From the NCBI RefSeq assembly GCF_039542905.1, contig NZ_BAABIS010000001.1:2480001-2544000 (forward strand): 64,000 nt of DNA, read 5' to 3'. This document shows positions 7,915 through 19,847 of the stretch, in pieces (the stretch's first letter is position 1; each line of letters opens with the position of its first letter). The translations under genes were made by a program, and so were the position numbers. This DNA comes from Kitasatospora terrestris. Its GTDB lineage: Bacteria > Actinomycetota > Actinomycetes > Streptomycetales > Streptomycetaceae. Under the pieces are notes generated by a model. That model saw only the letters and a program-made list of their open reading frames with translations, did no database searches and was not told where the DNA came from.

Positions 7915-8958
7915 TCAGTCGTCGTTCTGCGGGCCGGTGACGTTCTTGCCGAGCCATTCGAGGACGGTCGGGATCATCTTCTTGAAGTCCGACGTGAGGT
8001 GCTTTCCCCCGGGCTGCTCGTAGTACTCCACCGTTGCGGGGGCGGCGACCTTCGCGACCCAGGCCTTGACGAGCTTGGTCTCGTAGGCGTTGGCGCCGCC
8101 CGCGGTGGCGAGGATCCGGACGTCGGCCTTGCCGGCGGCGGCGAGCGCGTCGGGGCTGTTGGCGACCCGTTCCTGCTCGTGGCCCTTCCAGAGCGGGGAG
8201 TCGGGGTTCCAGTAGCCGTCGATGGGGACGGCGGCCTTGAAGACGTCGGGGTGCTGGAGGGCCAGCTTGGCGCTGCAGAACGCGCCGGTGGAGGCGCCGG
8301 CCACGGCCCAGCCGTCGCGGCCCTTGACGGTGCGGAAGTTGGCGCGGACGAAGTCCGGGATGTCCTCGGCCATCCAGGTGCCCATCTTCGGCTGGCCGGG
8401 GATGTCGCTGCACTCCAGGGCCTTGGCCTCGTTGGATTCGAGGTTCTGCACCGGCATGATCATGATGAACGGGTGGGTCTTCCCGGCCGCGGCGAGCTGG
8501 GTGTCGATCTCCTGGATCGGCAGCTGGTTGTCCGTCCAGGTGTTGTACCCGGCGCTCTGGCCGCCCGCGTACAGGGTCAGGACCGGGAAGCCGTGGTCCT
8601 TGTACTTGGGGTCGTTGTACTGCGGCGGCAGCCAGACCCACACCTTGCCGCTCACTCCGGACTTGGCGCCGGTCAGTGTGGTCATCATGATCGGGCCGGC
8701 CGCCGTGTCCCGGACCTTGGTGAGGTTGGCCGCCGGGCCGGTCGGCTGCAGCACCTTCCTGGGCTTGGGCGGCGGGGTGCTGCTCTGCGCCGCCGAGGGC
8801 GTCGCGCCGGCGCTGCCGCCCGGGCCGAGCGCCGCCTTGGCGTCGCCCGCCGTCCTGCCGCCGCTGCCGCAGGCGGCCAGCGACGACGCCAGGGCGAGCG
8901 CGGCGGCGCCCGCCAGGACGGCACGGGTACGGGTGGTACGCAGGAGCAGCGGCTGCAC
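7915..8958 (-). CDS. Secreted esterase-family lipoprotein (alpha/beta hydrolase)
   Basis: A 347-residue protein read from GTG 8958, chosen because GGAGAG lies eight bases upstream and an ideal lipoprotein signal follows (TRAVLAGAAALALASSLAAC). The lipobox cysteine would anchor it outside the membrane. The rest matches the esterase D / mycolyltransferase-like fold: FPVLTLYAGG, the oxyanion region, and the nucleophile elbow GASTG with its serine. Family members hydrolyse acyl esters or feruloyl esters. Substrate unknown. An upstream ATG is possible but would bury the signal peptide. Confidence 0.85.
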   Translation of the reverse strand: MQPLLLRTTRTRAVLAGAAALALASSLAACGSGGRTAGDAKAALGPGGSAGATPSAAQSSTPPPKPRKVLQPTGPAANLTKVRDTAAGPIMMTTLTGAKSGVSGKVWVWLPPQYNDPKYKDHGFPVLTLYAGGQSAGYNTWTDNQLPIQEIDTQLAAAGKTHPFIMIMPVQNLESNEAKALECSDIPGQPKMGTWMAEDIPDFVRANFRTVKGRDGWAVAGASTGAFCSAKLALQHPDVFKAAVPIDGYWNPDSPLWKGHEQERVANSPDALAAAGKADVRILATAGGANAYETKLVKAWVAKVAAPATVEYYEQPGGKHLTSDFKKMIPTVLEWLGKNVTGPQNDD

Positions 8959-9312
8959 GGTTCGGTCTCTCCGGGCGTGGTCGTGCCCGGTCGCGGCGAG
9001 CCGGGCGGCAGCGCGGGGCACCGCGCCGTTCGTGATCCTATGACGGTCCGGTGACGCGCCCGGTTGCGCCGCACGGGGCATCCCCGCCGCTCGGCGGGGG
9101 TGGGGGGCCCGCCGGGCGGCGGGGGCGGGGCCGTCGGCCGGGGCGGCCGTCAGCCGGGTGTGGCGGAGCCGACCCTCCCGGGTGGTGCTGCCACGAACCG
9201 CCAAGCGGGCGGCCCGGCGGGCGGCCGGTGCTTGGACGGTCGTACCGGTGACGGCCGCCGCTGTGGTACCTGATCATCGGAAGGATCAGCGCCGTCCCCA
9301 GGGAGCCCAGCC
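8959..9312. other. Intergenic region, divergent promoters
   Basis: This 354-bp stretch separates the leftward esterase and the rightward SDR gene. It must hold both promoters, but no clear operator was found. G-rich runs around 9100-9140 are low-complexity. No credible small gene was seen. Confidence 0.5.
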
Positions 9313-10056
9313 ATGTCCGATCAGGTCGCCGTCGTCACCGGAGCCGGCAGCGGTGTGGGCCGCGCCGTCGCGCGCGAGCTGGCCGCCGGCGGCTGGCGGC
9401 TGGTCCTCGCCGGGCGGCGTCCGGAGCCGCTGGAGGAGACCGCGGGCCTGGCGGGCGGCGAGGCGCTGGCGGTGCCGACCGACGTGACCGACCCGGTGGC
9501 GGTGGAGGCGCTGTTCCGCGCGGCGGTGGACCGGTTCGGGCGGGTGGACCTGCTGTTCAACAACGCGGGCGCGTTCGGCCCGCCGACGCCGGTGGAGGAC
9601 CTGGGGTACGAGGAGTGGCGGGCCGTCGTCGACCTCAACCTGACCGGGGCGTTCCTCTGCGCGCAGGCCGCCTTCCGGCGGATGAAGGAGCAGCGGCCGC
9701 AGGGCGGGCGGATCATCAACAACGGCTCGATCTCCGCCCACGTGCCGCGCCCGCAGAGCATCGCGTACACGGCGTCCAAGCACGCGGTCACCGGCCTGAC
9801 CCGGTCGCTCGGTCTGGACGGGCGGCCGTACCGGATCGCCTGCGGTCAGATCGACATCGGCAACGCCGCCACCGACATGACCGCCGCGATGTCCGCCGGT
9901 GTCCGGCAGGCCGACGGCCGGATCGCCCCGGAGCCGACCATGGACGTCGCGGACGTGGCCCGCACGGTCCGCCACATGGCGGAGCTGCCGCTGGAGGCCA
10001 ACATCCCGTTCACCACGGTGATGGCGACCGCCATGCCCTACCTCGGCCGGGGGTGA
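9313..10056 (+). CDS. Short-chain dehydrogenase/reductase
   Basis: A 247-residue classical SDR with the cofactor motif TGAGSGVG near the N-terminus, NNAG in the central sheet, a catalytic serine (NNGSISAH) and the YTASK catalytic pair. It oxidises or reduces an alcohol/ketone substrate with NAD(P). The residue after the glycine motif strand ([10 protein letters not shown]) suggests NADP preference. Substrate unknown; no pathway neighbours. Confidence 0.92.
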   Translation: MSDQVAVVTGAGSGVGRAVARELAAGGWRLVLAGRRPEPLEETAGLAGGEALAVPTDVTDPVAVEALFRAAVDRFGRVDLLFNNAGAFGPPTPVEDLGYEEWRAVVDLNLTGAFLCAQAAFRRMKEQRPQGGRIINNGSISAHVPRPQSIAYTASKHAVTGLTRSLGLDGRPYRIACGQIDIGNAATDMTAAMSAGVRQADGRIAPEPTMDVADVARTVRHMAELPLEANIPFTTVMATAMPYLGRG

Positions 10057-10065
10057 ACCCTCGGC

Positions 10066-10101
10066 GCCCTCAGAGCCCTCAGAGCCCTCAGAGCCCTCGG
10101 A
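10066..10101. repeat. 9-bp tandem repeat
   Basis: GCCCTCAGA repeats three times and is followed by one variant copy, between the convergent SDR and XRE-regulator genes. Likely slippage. Confidence 0.75.
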
Positions 10102-10122
10102 GCCCCCGGCGCCCCGGGCCCC

Positions 10123-10974
10123 TCACGCCGGTACGGCGCGCAGCGCGCCGGGCCGGCGGCCGGTGAGCCGGTCGAGGGCGGCGGCGGTGGCCGCGTCGGC
10201 CGGGAGGTGGACGAGGATGCGCAGCTCGTCGTCGGCGGGGAGGGATAGCGCCTCGTAGCCGAGTCGGAGCTCGCCGGCCGCGGGGTGGTTCAGGCGGTGG
10301 ATGCCGCTGGGGGCGGGCAGGCCCGACACGGTCTCCAGGCGTCGGGTGAACTCGGGCCCGACGACCGAGAGTTCGTCCATCAGGTCGGCGATGTCCCGGT
10401 TGTTGCGGCCGGGCCCCTGCTTGAGCAGGGAGACCTGGAGGTCGGCGACGGCCGCCCAGTCGGGGTAGGTGTCGCGGGCCCGCGGGTCGGTGAACACGTA
10501 CCGGGGCAGGCTGGGCAGCGGCGCGTCGAGCAGGCCGACGGGTCCGGCCAGTTCCCGGTAGCCCTCGGTGTGCGCGAGGATCTCGCCGAGCCGGTTGAGC
10601 AGCACTGCGGGCCCGGGCCCGAGCCGGTCGAGGACGGCCTGCACGCCGGGGCGGACGGTGCGGTTCGGCCCGGCGCCGCCGGTGCAGCTGACGATGCCGT
10701 CGGCGGCCTTGGTCAGCCGGTAGAGGTGGATCCGCTCGCCGGTGGCGAGTTGCAGGGCGTCCGCGAGGGCGGCGACGACCTGCGCGGACGGGTGCCGGTC
10801 GCGGCCCTGTTCGAGCCGGGTGACGTACTCGACGCTGACGCCGGCCAGCATGGCGAGTTCGGCCCGGCGCAGTCCGGGGGTGCGGCGGCGCGGGCCGGAC
10901 GGCAGCCCGGCGTCGGCGGGGGTGAGGGCTTCGCGGCGGTTGCGCAGGAACAGGCCCAGCTCGTTGTCGCTCAC
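10123..10974 (-). CDS. XRE/MmyB-like helix-turn-helix regulator
   Basis: A 283-residue regulator. Residues 6-70 form an XRE DNA-binding domain (LGLFLRNRREALTPADAGL...LAMLAGVSVEYVTRLEQGRDRHPS). The remainder matches the MmyB-like ligand-binding domain common in Streptomyces. Such regulators usually sit divergent from the single oxidoreductase gene they control. Here that is the FMN reductase beginning at 11121, so it is the likely target. Confidence 0.9.
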   Translation of the reverse strand: MSDNELGLFLRNRREALTPADAGLPSGPRRRTPGLRRAELAMLAGVSVEYVTRLEQGRDRHPSAQVVAALADALQLATGERIHLYRLTKAADGIVSCTGGAGPNRTVRPGVQAVLDRLGPGPAVLLNRLGEILAHTEGYRELAGPVGLLDAPLPSLPRYVFTDPRARDTYPDWAAVADLQVSLLKQGPGRNNRDIADLMDELSVVGPEFTRRLETVSGLPAPSGIHRLNHPAAGELRLGYEALSLPADDELRILVHLPADAATAAALDRLTGRRPGALRAVPA

Positions 10975-11120
10975 CCTCCGCAGCCTACCGACCGGAGTGG
11001 CGCCGAGGGTGGCCCTGCCACTACCAGTCTCCGGCCGGTCTCCCTCCCGGTCCCGCGGACCGGCACGGTGGGGTCGTGGCCACGACCCGGGGCCGCCGAA
11101 CGACCGCGAGGAGAACCCAG

Positions 11121-11708
11121 ATGTCCACCCAGCCCCTGAAGCTCGCAGTGATCACCGGCAGCGTCCGCGAGGGCCGGTTCGGCCCGGTGGTGACCCGGTG
11201 GTTCGCCGAACAGGCCGCCGCGCACGGCGGCTTCGAGCTCGACGTGATCGACCTCGCCGAGTTCTCGCTGCCCGTGGAGGGCCCGTCGGTGCCGCCGGCG
11301 ATGTCGCCGGACGTGCCGCGCCCGGAGGCGATGGCGGGGCTGACCCGCCGGCTGGGCGAGGCCGACGCGTTCGCGGTCGTCACCCCGGACTACAACCGCT
11401 CGTTCCCGGCGTCGCTCAAGTCGGCGATCGACTGGCACTACGCCGAGTGGGGCGCCAAGGCGGTCGGTTTCGTCGGGTACAGCGGCTCCACCGGCGGCAT
11501 CCTGGCGATCGAGCAGCTGCGGCAGGTCTTCGGCGAGTTGGACGCCCACACGGTCCGCGCGTACGTGTCCTTCCCGCGCTACTACCTGCTCTTCGACGAG
11601 GACGGGGCGCTGCGCGAGCCGGCCGGCCCGGAGCAGTCCGCGAAGGCGATGCTGGACCAGCTGGCCTGGTGGGGCGGGGTGCTGCGCGACGCCCGCGCGA
11701 CCCGGTAG
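11121..11708 (+). CDS. NAD(P)H-dependent FMN reductase-like flavoprotein
   Basis: A 195-residue flavodoxin-fold protein. The phosphate-binding loop is ITGSVREGRFG, and VVTPDYNRSFPASLKSAIDW is the signature of the NADPH-dependent FMN reductase family. It would reduce flavins, quinones or azo compounds. GAGGAG precedes ATG 11121. Its divergent partner is an MmyB-like regulator, a pairing often seen for inducible reductases. Confidence 0.9.
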   Translation: MSTQPLKLAVITGSVREGRFGPVVTRWFAEQAAAHGGFELDVIDLAEFSLPVEGPSVPPAMSPDVPRPEAMAGLTRRLGEADAFAVVTPDYNRSFPASLKSAIDWHYAEWGAKAVGFVGYSGSTGGILAIEQLRQVFGELDAHTVRAYVSFPRYYLLFDEDGALREPAGPEQSAKAMLDQLAWWGGVLRDARATR

Positions 11709-11715
11709 CGGCGGC

Positions 11716-11937
11716 TCACTCGTCGTGGGAGTGCCGGTAGCGCACCACCGGCCCGTCCTCGTCGAGCCGGTAGACGCTGGTGGTGGGCCAGTACTCGCCC
11801 GCCTCGACCGCCGGGAGGTCGATGCTGAGCACCAGACGCAGCGCGGGCGGCGGTGCACCGGCCCGGACCCGCTTGCGGAGTCCGTCCCAGCGGCCGCCGC
11901 AGAGTTCGACGGAGAGGACGGCGGATGCGGTGTTCAC
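11716..11937 (-). CDS. Small hypothetical protein, 73 aa
   Basis: A 73-residue leftward gene with GTG start 11937 and a GGGAGG ribosome-binding site. The protein (ASAVLSVELCGGRWDGLRKRV...SVYRLDEDGPVVRYRHSHDE) has coding-like composition and no known motif. It ends seven bases from the convergent reductase stop. Function unknown. Confidence 0.65.
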   Translation of the reverse strand: MNTASAVLSVELCGGRWDGLRKRVRAGAPPPALRLVLSIDLPAVEAGEYWPTTSVYRLDEDGPVVRYRHSHDE

Positions 11938-12051
11938 CCGCCGATCCTCCCAACCGCCGTCCTCAAAACGGTGTTTGGACCCGGATCACCACCCCTTCGG
12001 GCGGTCTGTCCGCTCTGCCCGTTACCCGATCCGGACCCGGCCCGTGAACGG

Positions 12052-12086
12052 CCGCGGGCCGCCCCCGGACGGGGGGCGGCCCGCGG
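12052..12086 (-). terminator. Terminator of the alpha-amylase gene
   Basis: CCGCGGGCCGCCCCC (12052-12066) pairs perfectly with its complement at 12072-12086 around five bases. It is a 15-bp stem starting 15 bases after the amylase stop codon. Confidence 0.8.
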
Positions 12087-12101
12087 TGGGCGGACGGGGC
12101 G

Positions 12102-14207
12102 TCAGCTGCGCCAGGTGTCGCTCAGGGCGACCAGGCCGCTCGCCGGGACGGTGGCGGTGCGGTTGGCCCCGCTCTCCCAGGTGACGTTGCCGGCGGCGTC
12201 CTTGCGGATGTACTTGTACTCGAAGGCGGTGCCGGCGGCCATCGCGACGTCCAGCTTCCAGACCGGGTAGCTCGCCGAGGAGAGCAGCAGCGCGGAGCCG
12301 GTGTTCCAGTTGCCGAGCGAGGCGTTGTTGCCGACCACGTAGATGTTCTGGCCGACCGCGGTGGTGGCGTTGACGGCGAACGAGGCGCCGGTGGTGGTGG
12401 AGGTCGCGGTGGGGGTCGGGGTCGGGGTGGGGGTGGCGGTGGCGCAGGGGTCGCCGCTGCCGACGACGCCGTCCTTCACGGTGACGTTGCCGGTGCCCAG
12501 CGCGTAGTTGGCGCTGTTGTTGTTGTCCCAGGTGCCGGAGCCGTTGTTGAAGGTGGCGGCCAGGCCGGTGGCGGTGCCGAGGCTCACGGTGGACTTGACC
12601 CAGCCGGTGCAGGCGGCGGCCATCGCGACGCCGGGCGCGGTGGTCCAGGTGCCGCCGGTCGGGGCGTAGTGCAGGTAGTAGGCGGACCAGTTCTTGGTGG
12701 TGGAGTAGAAGACGGTCGCCGTGTTGGTGCCCTGGGTGGCGGTCGGGGTGGGGGTGGGCGTCGGGGTGGCGGTGGAGCCGAGCTTGGCGCCGGCGTGCAG
12801 CGCGACGGCCTCGCCGGCGGCGACGGTGGCGGTGAACTTCCCGTCCGGGCCGACCGTGTAGGTGGTGCCGGAGCAGGCGCCGTTCGCGTAGTCGCCGTGC
12901 TCGACGTCGCAGTAGGTGCCGGCCGGCAGCGAGGTCTGGAAGGTCTGGGTGATCGAACCGGACTCCCGGTTGATCGCCACGTAGCCCTTGTCGCCGCGGC
13001 CGAAGCCGATCGCGTTGTTGCCGTTGGACCACCAGTTGGTCATCGCGGTGCCGGCGACGGCGTTGCGGAAGCCGACCATGTTGGCCACCTGCCGCCAGGC
13101 GTGCACGCAGTTCCAGCCGTCCTGGTAGCAGGCGTTGACCGTGCCGCCGTTCGGCGGGCCGTCGTCGTTGCTGCTGAACGCGTAGCCGGAGTAGACGTTG
13201 GGCGCGCCGTACGGGTGGGCCAGCATGAAGACGTTGGCCAGGGTGTAGGCGGAGCCGTACTTGTAGGTCAGGGTCGAGCCGTTGCGCTCGGTGTCCCAGT
13301 TGTCGACGAAGGTGCGGGCCTTGTCGCTGGGCAGCAGGCCGTTCCCCCAGGTGGAGAGGTCGGAGATCTTCCCGCCGTTGAAGGCGCTCTTCAGCCAGGT
13401 GCCGGAGCGGAACTCGTCCACGTCGCCGTTGCCGGTGTACTCGGACGGCTGGATCGGCTCGCCGGCGCCGTAGATCACCTCCTGCACCCAGTACGCGTTG
13501 GGGTTGCTCATCTTCGCCTTGATGGCGCCGAGCTCGCCCGCGTCGATGTGCTTGGCGGCGTCGATCCGGAAGCCGTCCACACCGAGGGTCAGCAGGTCGC
13601 TCAGGTAGTTGGCGATGGTCTGCTGGACGTACGCGGAGCCGGTGTTGAGGTCGGAGAGGTTGACCAGCTCGCAGTTCTGCACGTTGGAGCGGTCGCCGTA
13701 GTTGGAGATCGCGGCGCGGCAGGAGTGGAAGTCCTGGTCCTGGAAGTAGCCGGGGTAGTTGTACTTGGTGTAGTTGGTGCCGCCGGTGCCGGTGCCGGAG
13801 CCCGCCGACATGTGGTTGATCACCGAGTCGGCGATCACCTTGACGCCGGCCGCGTGGCAGGTGTTGACCATGGCCTGGAAGGAGGCGCGGTCGCCGAGCC
13901 GACCGGCGATCTTGTAGCTGACGGGCTGGTACGAGGTCCACCACTGGGCGCCCTGGATGTGCTCCTGGGGCGGGGAGACCTCGACGAAGCCGTAGCCCTT
14001 GGGGCCGAGGGTGTCGGTGCAGGCCTTGGCGACCGAGTCGAACTTCCACTCGAAGAGGGTGGCGGTGACGTCCTTGCCGTTGCCGGGCGGGGTCGCCTCG
14101 GCGGAGGGCGCGAGCACCAGACCGGACCCGATGGACAGGGCCAGGGCGGCGGTCGCTGCGAAACCGGCGGTGAGCCGGCGCCCGCGCGTGGGGGCGGTGG
14201 TGACCAC
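12102..14207 (-). CDS. Secreted alpha-amylase with starch-binding modules
   Basis: A 701-residue exported GH13 alpha-amylase. It has a twin-arginine-like basic N-terminus and hydrophobic signal ([19 protein letters not shown]). The catalytic domain carries D216 (GFRIDAAKH), E243 (VQEVIYG) and D305 (FVDNWD). A TPTPTPT linker leads to a CBM25-like module ([17 protein letters not shown]), then a second TP-linker and a C-terminal CBM20 ([18 protein letters not shown]...FEYKYIRKD). It cleaves internal alpha-1,4 bonds of starch outside the cell. Upstream CTTGC repeats suggest control by a maltose-responsive LacI-type regulator. Confidence 0.95.
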   Translation of the reverse strand: MVTTAPTRGRRLTAGFAATAALALSIGSGLVLAPSAEATPPGNGKDVTATLFEWKFDSVAKACTDTLGPKGYGFVEVSPPQEHIQGAQWWTSYQPVSYKIAGRLGDRASFQAMVNTCHAAGVKVIADSVINHMSAGSGTGTGGTNYTKYNYPGYFQDQDFHSCRAAISNYGDRSNVQNCELVNLSDLNTGSAYVQQTIANYLSDLLTLGVDGFRIDAAKHIDAGELGAIKAKMSNPNAYWVQEVIYGAGEPIQPSEYTGNGDVDEFRSGTWLKSAFNGGKISDLSTWGNGLLPSDKARTFVDNWDTERNGSTLTYKYGSAYTLANVFMLAHPYGAPNVYSGYAFSSNDDGPPNGGTVNACYQDGWNCVHAWRQVANMVGFRNAVAGTAMTNWWSNGNNAIGFGRGDKGYVAINRESGSITQTFQTSLPAGTYCDVEHGDYANGACSGTTYTVGPDGKFTATVAAGEAVALHAGAKLGSTATPTPTPTPTATQGTNTATVFYSTTKNWSAYYLHYAPTGGTWTTAPGVAMAAACTGWVKSTVSLGTATGLAATFNNGSGTWDNNNSANYALGTGNVTVKDGVVGSGDPCATATPTPTPTPTATSTTTGASFAVNATTAVGQNIYVVGNNASLGNWNTGSALLLSSASYPVWKLDVAMAAGTAFEYKYIRKDAAGNVTWESGANRTATVPASGLVALSDTWRS

Positions 14208-14575
14208 AGTGTCTCCAGGGAGCAGGGCTCGCCCGCGGACGCAGGGGCGCGGGCGATGCGGCAGGGTGGGGGGCCGCGACGGCGATGCGCCGTCAGCGCG
14301 ACCGGGTGGGGAGGTCGCTGGGGGTCTTGCCGTGGGGTGGTGCGCTGGGGGTGGTGCGGTGGGCGTCGTACTGCTGGGACCTCTTGCTGCAAGACCGTTG
14401 AAACTTGCTGGAAACTTGCAACGCGCTGAACATAGGGCGGCCCCGAGCGCCCGTCAAGGCATCCGGAGACAACGGTTCGGCGTCGGCGGCCGCACTCGTG
14501 TGCGACCTGATCGACTCCCGACGCGTGTAGTACCCATGACGGCAGGACGGCACAGGACCACAGGGGGCCCGGCGG
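14208..14575. other. Divergent promoter region, amylase / sigma factor
   Basis: This 368-bp stretch lies between the leftward amylase and the rightward sigma-factor gene. It holds the CTTGC-type operator cluster at 14383-14421, annotated separately. No credible small gene was seen. Confidence 0.6.
14383..14421 (-). promoter_or_regulatory. MalR-type operator repeats upstream of amylase
   Basis: The palindrome CTTGCTGCAAG (14383-14393) is followed by direct repeats CTTGCTG (14404) and CTTGCA (14415). This matches the CTTGC/GCAAG operators known upstream of Streptomyces amylase genes and bound by the LacI-family regulator MalR/Reg1. The same words occur upstream of the pullulanase gene at 25451-25486. 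Confidence 0.7.
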
Positions 14576-15078
14576 ATGGAGACCGCACTCGACTTCGAGG
14601 AGTTCGCGAGCACCCGGGCTCGCCGACTCTTCCAGGTCGCGTACCTGATGTGCGGCGACTGGCACCAGGCCCAGGACCTCGTGCAGACCACGCTCGCCAA
14701 GATGTTCTCGATCTGGGGCCGGCTGCGCCGCGGCGAGGACGAGCCCGGACTGGACGCGTACGCCCGCAAGGTGCTGCTGCGCTACTACCTCTCCCAGCGG
14801 CGGCTGAAGCGCTCCGGCGAGGTGGTCACCGCCGAGCTGCCGGACTCCGCCGACCTCCCCGGCGGCAGCGAGCTGCGGCTCACCCTGACCGCGGCGCTGC
14901 ACCGGCTGCCGCCGCGCAACCGCGCGGTGATCGTGCTGCGCTACCTGGAGGACCGCTCGATCGAGGAGGTGGCCGAGCTGCTGGACGTCTCCCAGGGCGC
15001 GGTGAAGAGCCTCAACAGCCGTTCGCTCGCCAAGCTCCGCGAGATCCTCGGCAACGACCGGGAACTGCTCTTCCACCC

Positions 15079-15082
<4 letters not shown>
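14576..15082 (+). CDS. SigE-family ECF RNA polymerase sigma factor
   Basis: A 168-residue sigma-70 factor. Region 2 is at about residues 8-80 (FEEFASTRARRLFQVAYLMCGDWHQAQDLVQTTLAKMFSIW). Region 4 is at about 105-160 (ALHRLPPRNRAVIVLRYLEDRSIEEVAELLDVSQGAVKSLNSRSLAKLRE). It redirects RNA polymerase to a specific promoter set. The next reading frame starts in the overlapping GTGA at 15079, so translation of a short membrane-type partner is probably coupled, as for many sigma/anti-sigma pairs. Confidence 0.92.
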
Positions 15083-16936
<1,854 letters not shown>

Positions 16937-16980
16937 TCGGGGAGTTTCGCCGGAGCCGGTTTCCGGTTGTGGGCGGGCGT

Positions 16981-17014
16981 GTTTCCCCGGTGTTTCGTGT
17001 TGCGCCCCGGTTTC
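16981..17014 (-). promoter_or_regulatory. GlnR-like box upstream of amtB
   Basis: On the coding strand, GAAAC-n6-GCAAC is followed after two bases by GAAAC-n6-GAAAC. This matches the GTNAC/GAAAC-n6-GAAAC layout bound by the nitrogen regulator GlnR in Streptomyces. It begins 45 bases before the amtB start. Confidence 0.6.
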
Positions 17015-17032
17015 CGGGATCTCACGACGCGA

Positions 17033-17067
17033 GAGGGCCCGGCGGGTGGTTCCCCCGCCGGGCCCTC
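17033..17067 (-). terminator. Terminator of the M4 protease gene
   Basis: GAGGGCCCGGCGGG (17033-17046) pairs perfectly with 17054-17067 around TGGTTCC. It starts 17 bases beyond the protease stop. Confidence 0.8.
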
Positions 17068-17083
17068 CGTCATCCGTTCAGCG

Positions 17084-19423
17084 TCAGCTGGTCGTGATGG
17101 CGGTGTCGTCGATCACGAAGGAGGTCTGCAGCGAGGAGTCCTCCACGCCGTTGAACTTCAGGGTGACCGTCTGGCCCGCGTACGAGGACAGGTCGACCGT
17201 CTTCTGCGCGTAGCCGGTGTTCTTGTTGAGGTTGGAGTACGAGGCCACCGTGGTGCCGTTGACGGTCACGGTGAGCTTGTCGTACTGGGTCGTGGTGGTG
17301 GTCTCGGCGGTGTCGATGTGCAGCCAGTAGCTCAGGGTCGCCTTGCAGCCGGCCGGGATGGTGACGGTCTGCGAGGCCGAGTCGGTGTGGGCCGAGCCGT
17401 AGCCGTTCAGCCAGGCCTTCCAGGAGCCGCTGTGAGCGGCCTGCGAGGCGCTGTTGTCGACCACGCCGCTGGTGGTGGTCCACGGCGCGGCGGAGCCGGT
17501 CTCGAAGCCCGCGTTGCCGAGCAGCTGGGTGCCGGTGCAGGAGCCGACCGGGTTGACGGTCCAGGTGAAGCTGGCGGTGCCGCTCTTGCTGGCGGTGTCG
17601 GTGGCGGTGACCGTCACGTTGGAGGTGCCGGTGGCGGTCGGGGTGCCGGTGATCTTGCCGGTCGAGGAGTTGATCGACAGGCCGGCCGGCAGGCCGGTGG
17701 CCGAGTAGGTCAGCGCGCCGGTTCCGCCGCTGGCCGAGATCTGCAGGTTCACCGCGCTGTTGACGGTGGTGGACTGGTTGCCCGGGTTGGTGACGGTCGG
17801 GCTGCCCGGGTTCGGGTTCGGCGCGGTGCCGACGTTGACGCCCGCCCAGGCGGTGCCGACCGCGATGACCTCGGCACTGTTGGCCCCGTACAGGTCGGTG
17901 GCGGCCTTCTCGGTCGCGGTGCGGGCCGCGGCGTAGTTCGTGGTGGAGGTCATGTAGGTGGACAGCGCGCGGTACCAGATCTTGGCGGCCTTGTCCCGGC
18001 CGATGCCGGTGACGGTGAGGTTGTTGTACGTCGGCGAGTTGTAGCTGACGCCGTTGATGACCTTGGCGCCGCCGCCCTCCGCGAGGAGGTAGAAGAAGTG
18101 GTTGCCGACGCCCGAGGAGTAGTGGACGTCCTTGTTGCCGACGGTGGAGGACCAGTAGTCGGCGGACGCGCCGTCCTTGGAGGGCTTGTCCATGTAGCGC
18201 AGCGGGGTGCCGTTGCCGTTGATGTCGATGAGCTCGCCGATGAGGTAGTCCGGGTTGTCGGACGGGATGTTGGCGTAGAACTCGACCATCGAGCCGAAGA
18301 TGTCCGAGGTGGCCTCGTTCAGGCCGCCGGACTCGCCGGAGTAGTTCAGGTTGGCGGTGTTCGAGGTGACGCCGTGGCTCATCTCGTGGCCCGCGACGTC
18401 CAGCTCGGTCAGCGGGTGGGTGTTGGACGCGCCGTCACCGTAGGTCATGCAGAAGCAGGAGTCGTCCCAGAACGCGTTCACGTAGTTGTTGTCGTAGTGG
18501 ACGCGGCTGAAGGCGCCGACACCGTCGTTGCGGATGCCGTTGCGGCCGTGCACGTTCTTGAAGTAGTCCCACGTCGTGGCGACACCGAAGTGCGCGTCGA
18601 CCGCCGCGGACTCCTTGTTGGAGGCCGAGCCGTTGCCCCAGGTGTCGGTGGACTTGGTGAACAGGGTGCCGTTGCCGGAGGTCCCGTTGTTCATGTTGGT
18701 GGTGTAGCCGTTGCCGCGGGCGGCGTCCTTCAGCTGGTACGTCGAGCCCGACAGCGTGGTGCCGATGGTGACGTTGCCGACGAAGACGCCGGTGCCGGTG
18801 CCGGTCTGGATGCCCTCGAACCTGTGCAGTTCCGCGCCGGAGGTGGCGTCGGTGATGATGTGCAGCTTGCTCGGGGTGCCGTCGGCCTCCTTGCCGGAGA
18901 CGACGGTCTCGTAGGCGAGCTTCGGGGTGGCGCCGGCGGCCCAGACGACCAGGCGCGGGGCGGTCTCCAGGGCGGAGCCGGCCTCGGCGGCCAGGGCCGC
19001 CTCCTGGGCCTTCGGAGCGGCGAGCTTCGGCGAGGTGGAGAGGCCGGTCAGCGAGGCCTCGCTGGCCTTGTCCACGCCCTTGGTGGCGCCGTTGGCGGCC
19101 TGGTGGACGATCAGGTCGCCGCCGAGGACCGGGAGCCCGCCGTAGGTGCGCTCGTACCGGAAGTGCTGGGATCCGTCGGCGTCGCGGACGACGTCCTTGG
19201 CGACCAGCTTCTCCTGCGAGCCGAGTCCCAGGGACTGGGCGAAGGCCGGGGCCTGGTCGCCGGCGACGGCGAGCAGCTGGGCCTTGGAACCCGCGACCTG
19301 GGCGGCGACCTGGGCCGGCGCGCTGGGCGCGGCCTGGGCGATCACCGGAATACCGGTCACCAGCAGCGCGGTGGTGGCGGCTATGGCGGCCATGCTCACA
19401 CGGGCATGCGAGTAGCGAGACAA
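17084..19423 (-). CDS. Secreted M4 (thermolysin-like) metalloprotease
   Basis: A 779-residue exported protease read from TTG 19423, chosen because AAGGAG lies six bases before it and a signal peptide follows at once (MAAIAATTALLVTGIPVIAQA). Order: FTP/PepSY propeptide region, M4 catalytic domain, an Ig-like domain (VTNPGNQSTTVNSAVNLQISASGG) and a C-terminal jelly-roll module with two cysteines. Zinc ligands are H346 and H350 in HEMSH plus E370 in NEATSD, exactly the thermolysin spacing. It degrades proteins outside the cell; the tail modules probably aid substrate binding. Confidence 0.95.
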   Translation of the reverse strand: MSRYSHARVSMAAIAATTALLVTGIPVIAQAAPSAPAQVAAQVAGSKAQLLAVAGDQAPAFAQSLGLGSQEKLVAKDVVRDADGSQHFRYERTYGGLPVLGGDLIVHQAANGATKGVDKASEASLTGLSTSPKLAAPKAQEAALAAEAGSALETAPRLVVWAAGATPKLAYETVVSGKEADGTPSKLHIITDATSGAELHRFEGIQTGTGTGVFVGNVTIGTTLSGSTYQLKDAARGNGYTTNMNNGTSGNGTLFTKSTDTWGNGSASNKESAAVDAHFGVATTWDYFKNVHGRNGIRNDGVGAFSRVHYDNNYVNAFWDDSCFCMTYGDGASNTHPLTELDVAGHEMSHGVTSNTANLNYSGESGGLNEATSDIFGSMVEFYANIPSDNPDYLIGELIDINGNGTPLRYMDKPSKDGASADYWSSTVGNKDVHYSSGVGNHFFYLLAEGGGAKVINGVSYNSPTYNNLTVTGIGRDKAAKIWYRALSTYMTSTTNYAAARTATEKAATDLYGANSAEVIAVGTAWAGVNVGTAPNPNPGSPTVTNPGNQSTTVNSAVNLQISASGGTGALTYSATGLPAGLSINSSTGKITGTPTATGTSNVTVTATDTASKSGTASFTWTVNPVGSCTGTQLLGNAGFETGSAAPWTTTSGVVDNSASQAAHSGSWKAWLNGYGSAHTDSASQTVTIPAGCKATLSYWLHIDTAETTTTTQYDKLTVTVNGTTVASYSNLNKNTGYAQKTVDLSSYAGQTVTLKFNGVEDSSLQTSFVIDDTAITTS

Positions 19424-19779
19424 AGCGGACTCCTTATCCGACCGCCGCGGGGTCACGAGCGGTGGAGAGAATCTGGCCGCGGTTGCGGCGCAGCGGGGGC
19501 CCTGCCGCTGGTCACGGCATGGGTGCGGTGCAATCACACGCGGGCGGAGCCGGCGCCGCGAACAGCAACCGGGGGGTGGGGGAACCCTTCTTCATCCGCA
19601 GCCGGAGGAATCGTGGCAGCAAACGGGCCGTGAATGACAGATGCATGCCAGTGATTGACCGATTAGTGACCGTGGCACCGGAGTGTTTATCCCGTGCCAC
19701 AGACCCGGGACAGCAGCGCAAGTCGCCCGGGCGCCGCGCCGATCCGGCCCGGAGCGATGCTTTTCGGCCACAACGGGAC
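19424..19779. other. Intergenic region upstream of the M4 protease
   Basis: It lies upstream of the leftward protease and downstream of the leftward pullulanase, so it should hold the protease promoter. No operator repeat or credible small gene was seen. Confidence 0.5.
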
Positions 19780-19806
19780 GGGGCCCCGTCCGTCGGACGG
19801 GGCCCC
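19780..19806 (-). terminator. Terminator of the pullulanase gene
   Basis: GGGGCCCCGTCC (19780-19791) pairs perfectly with GGACGGGGCCCC (19795-19806) around a 3-base loop, 41 bases beyond the pullulanase stop. Confidence 0.75.
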
Positions 19807-19847
19807 TATAAACAGTTTGGAAATCCCTTAAACCCTTGTCAGAAACG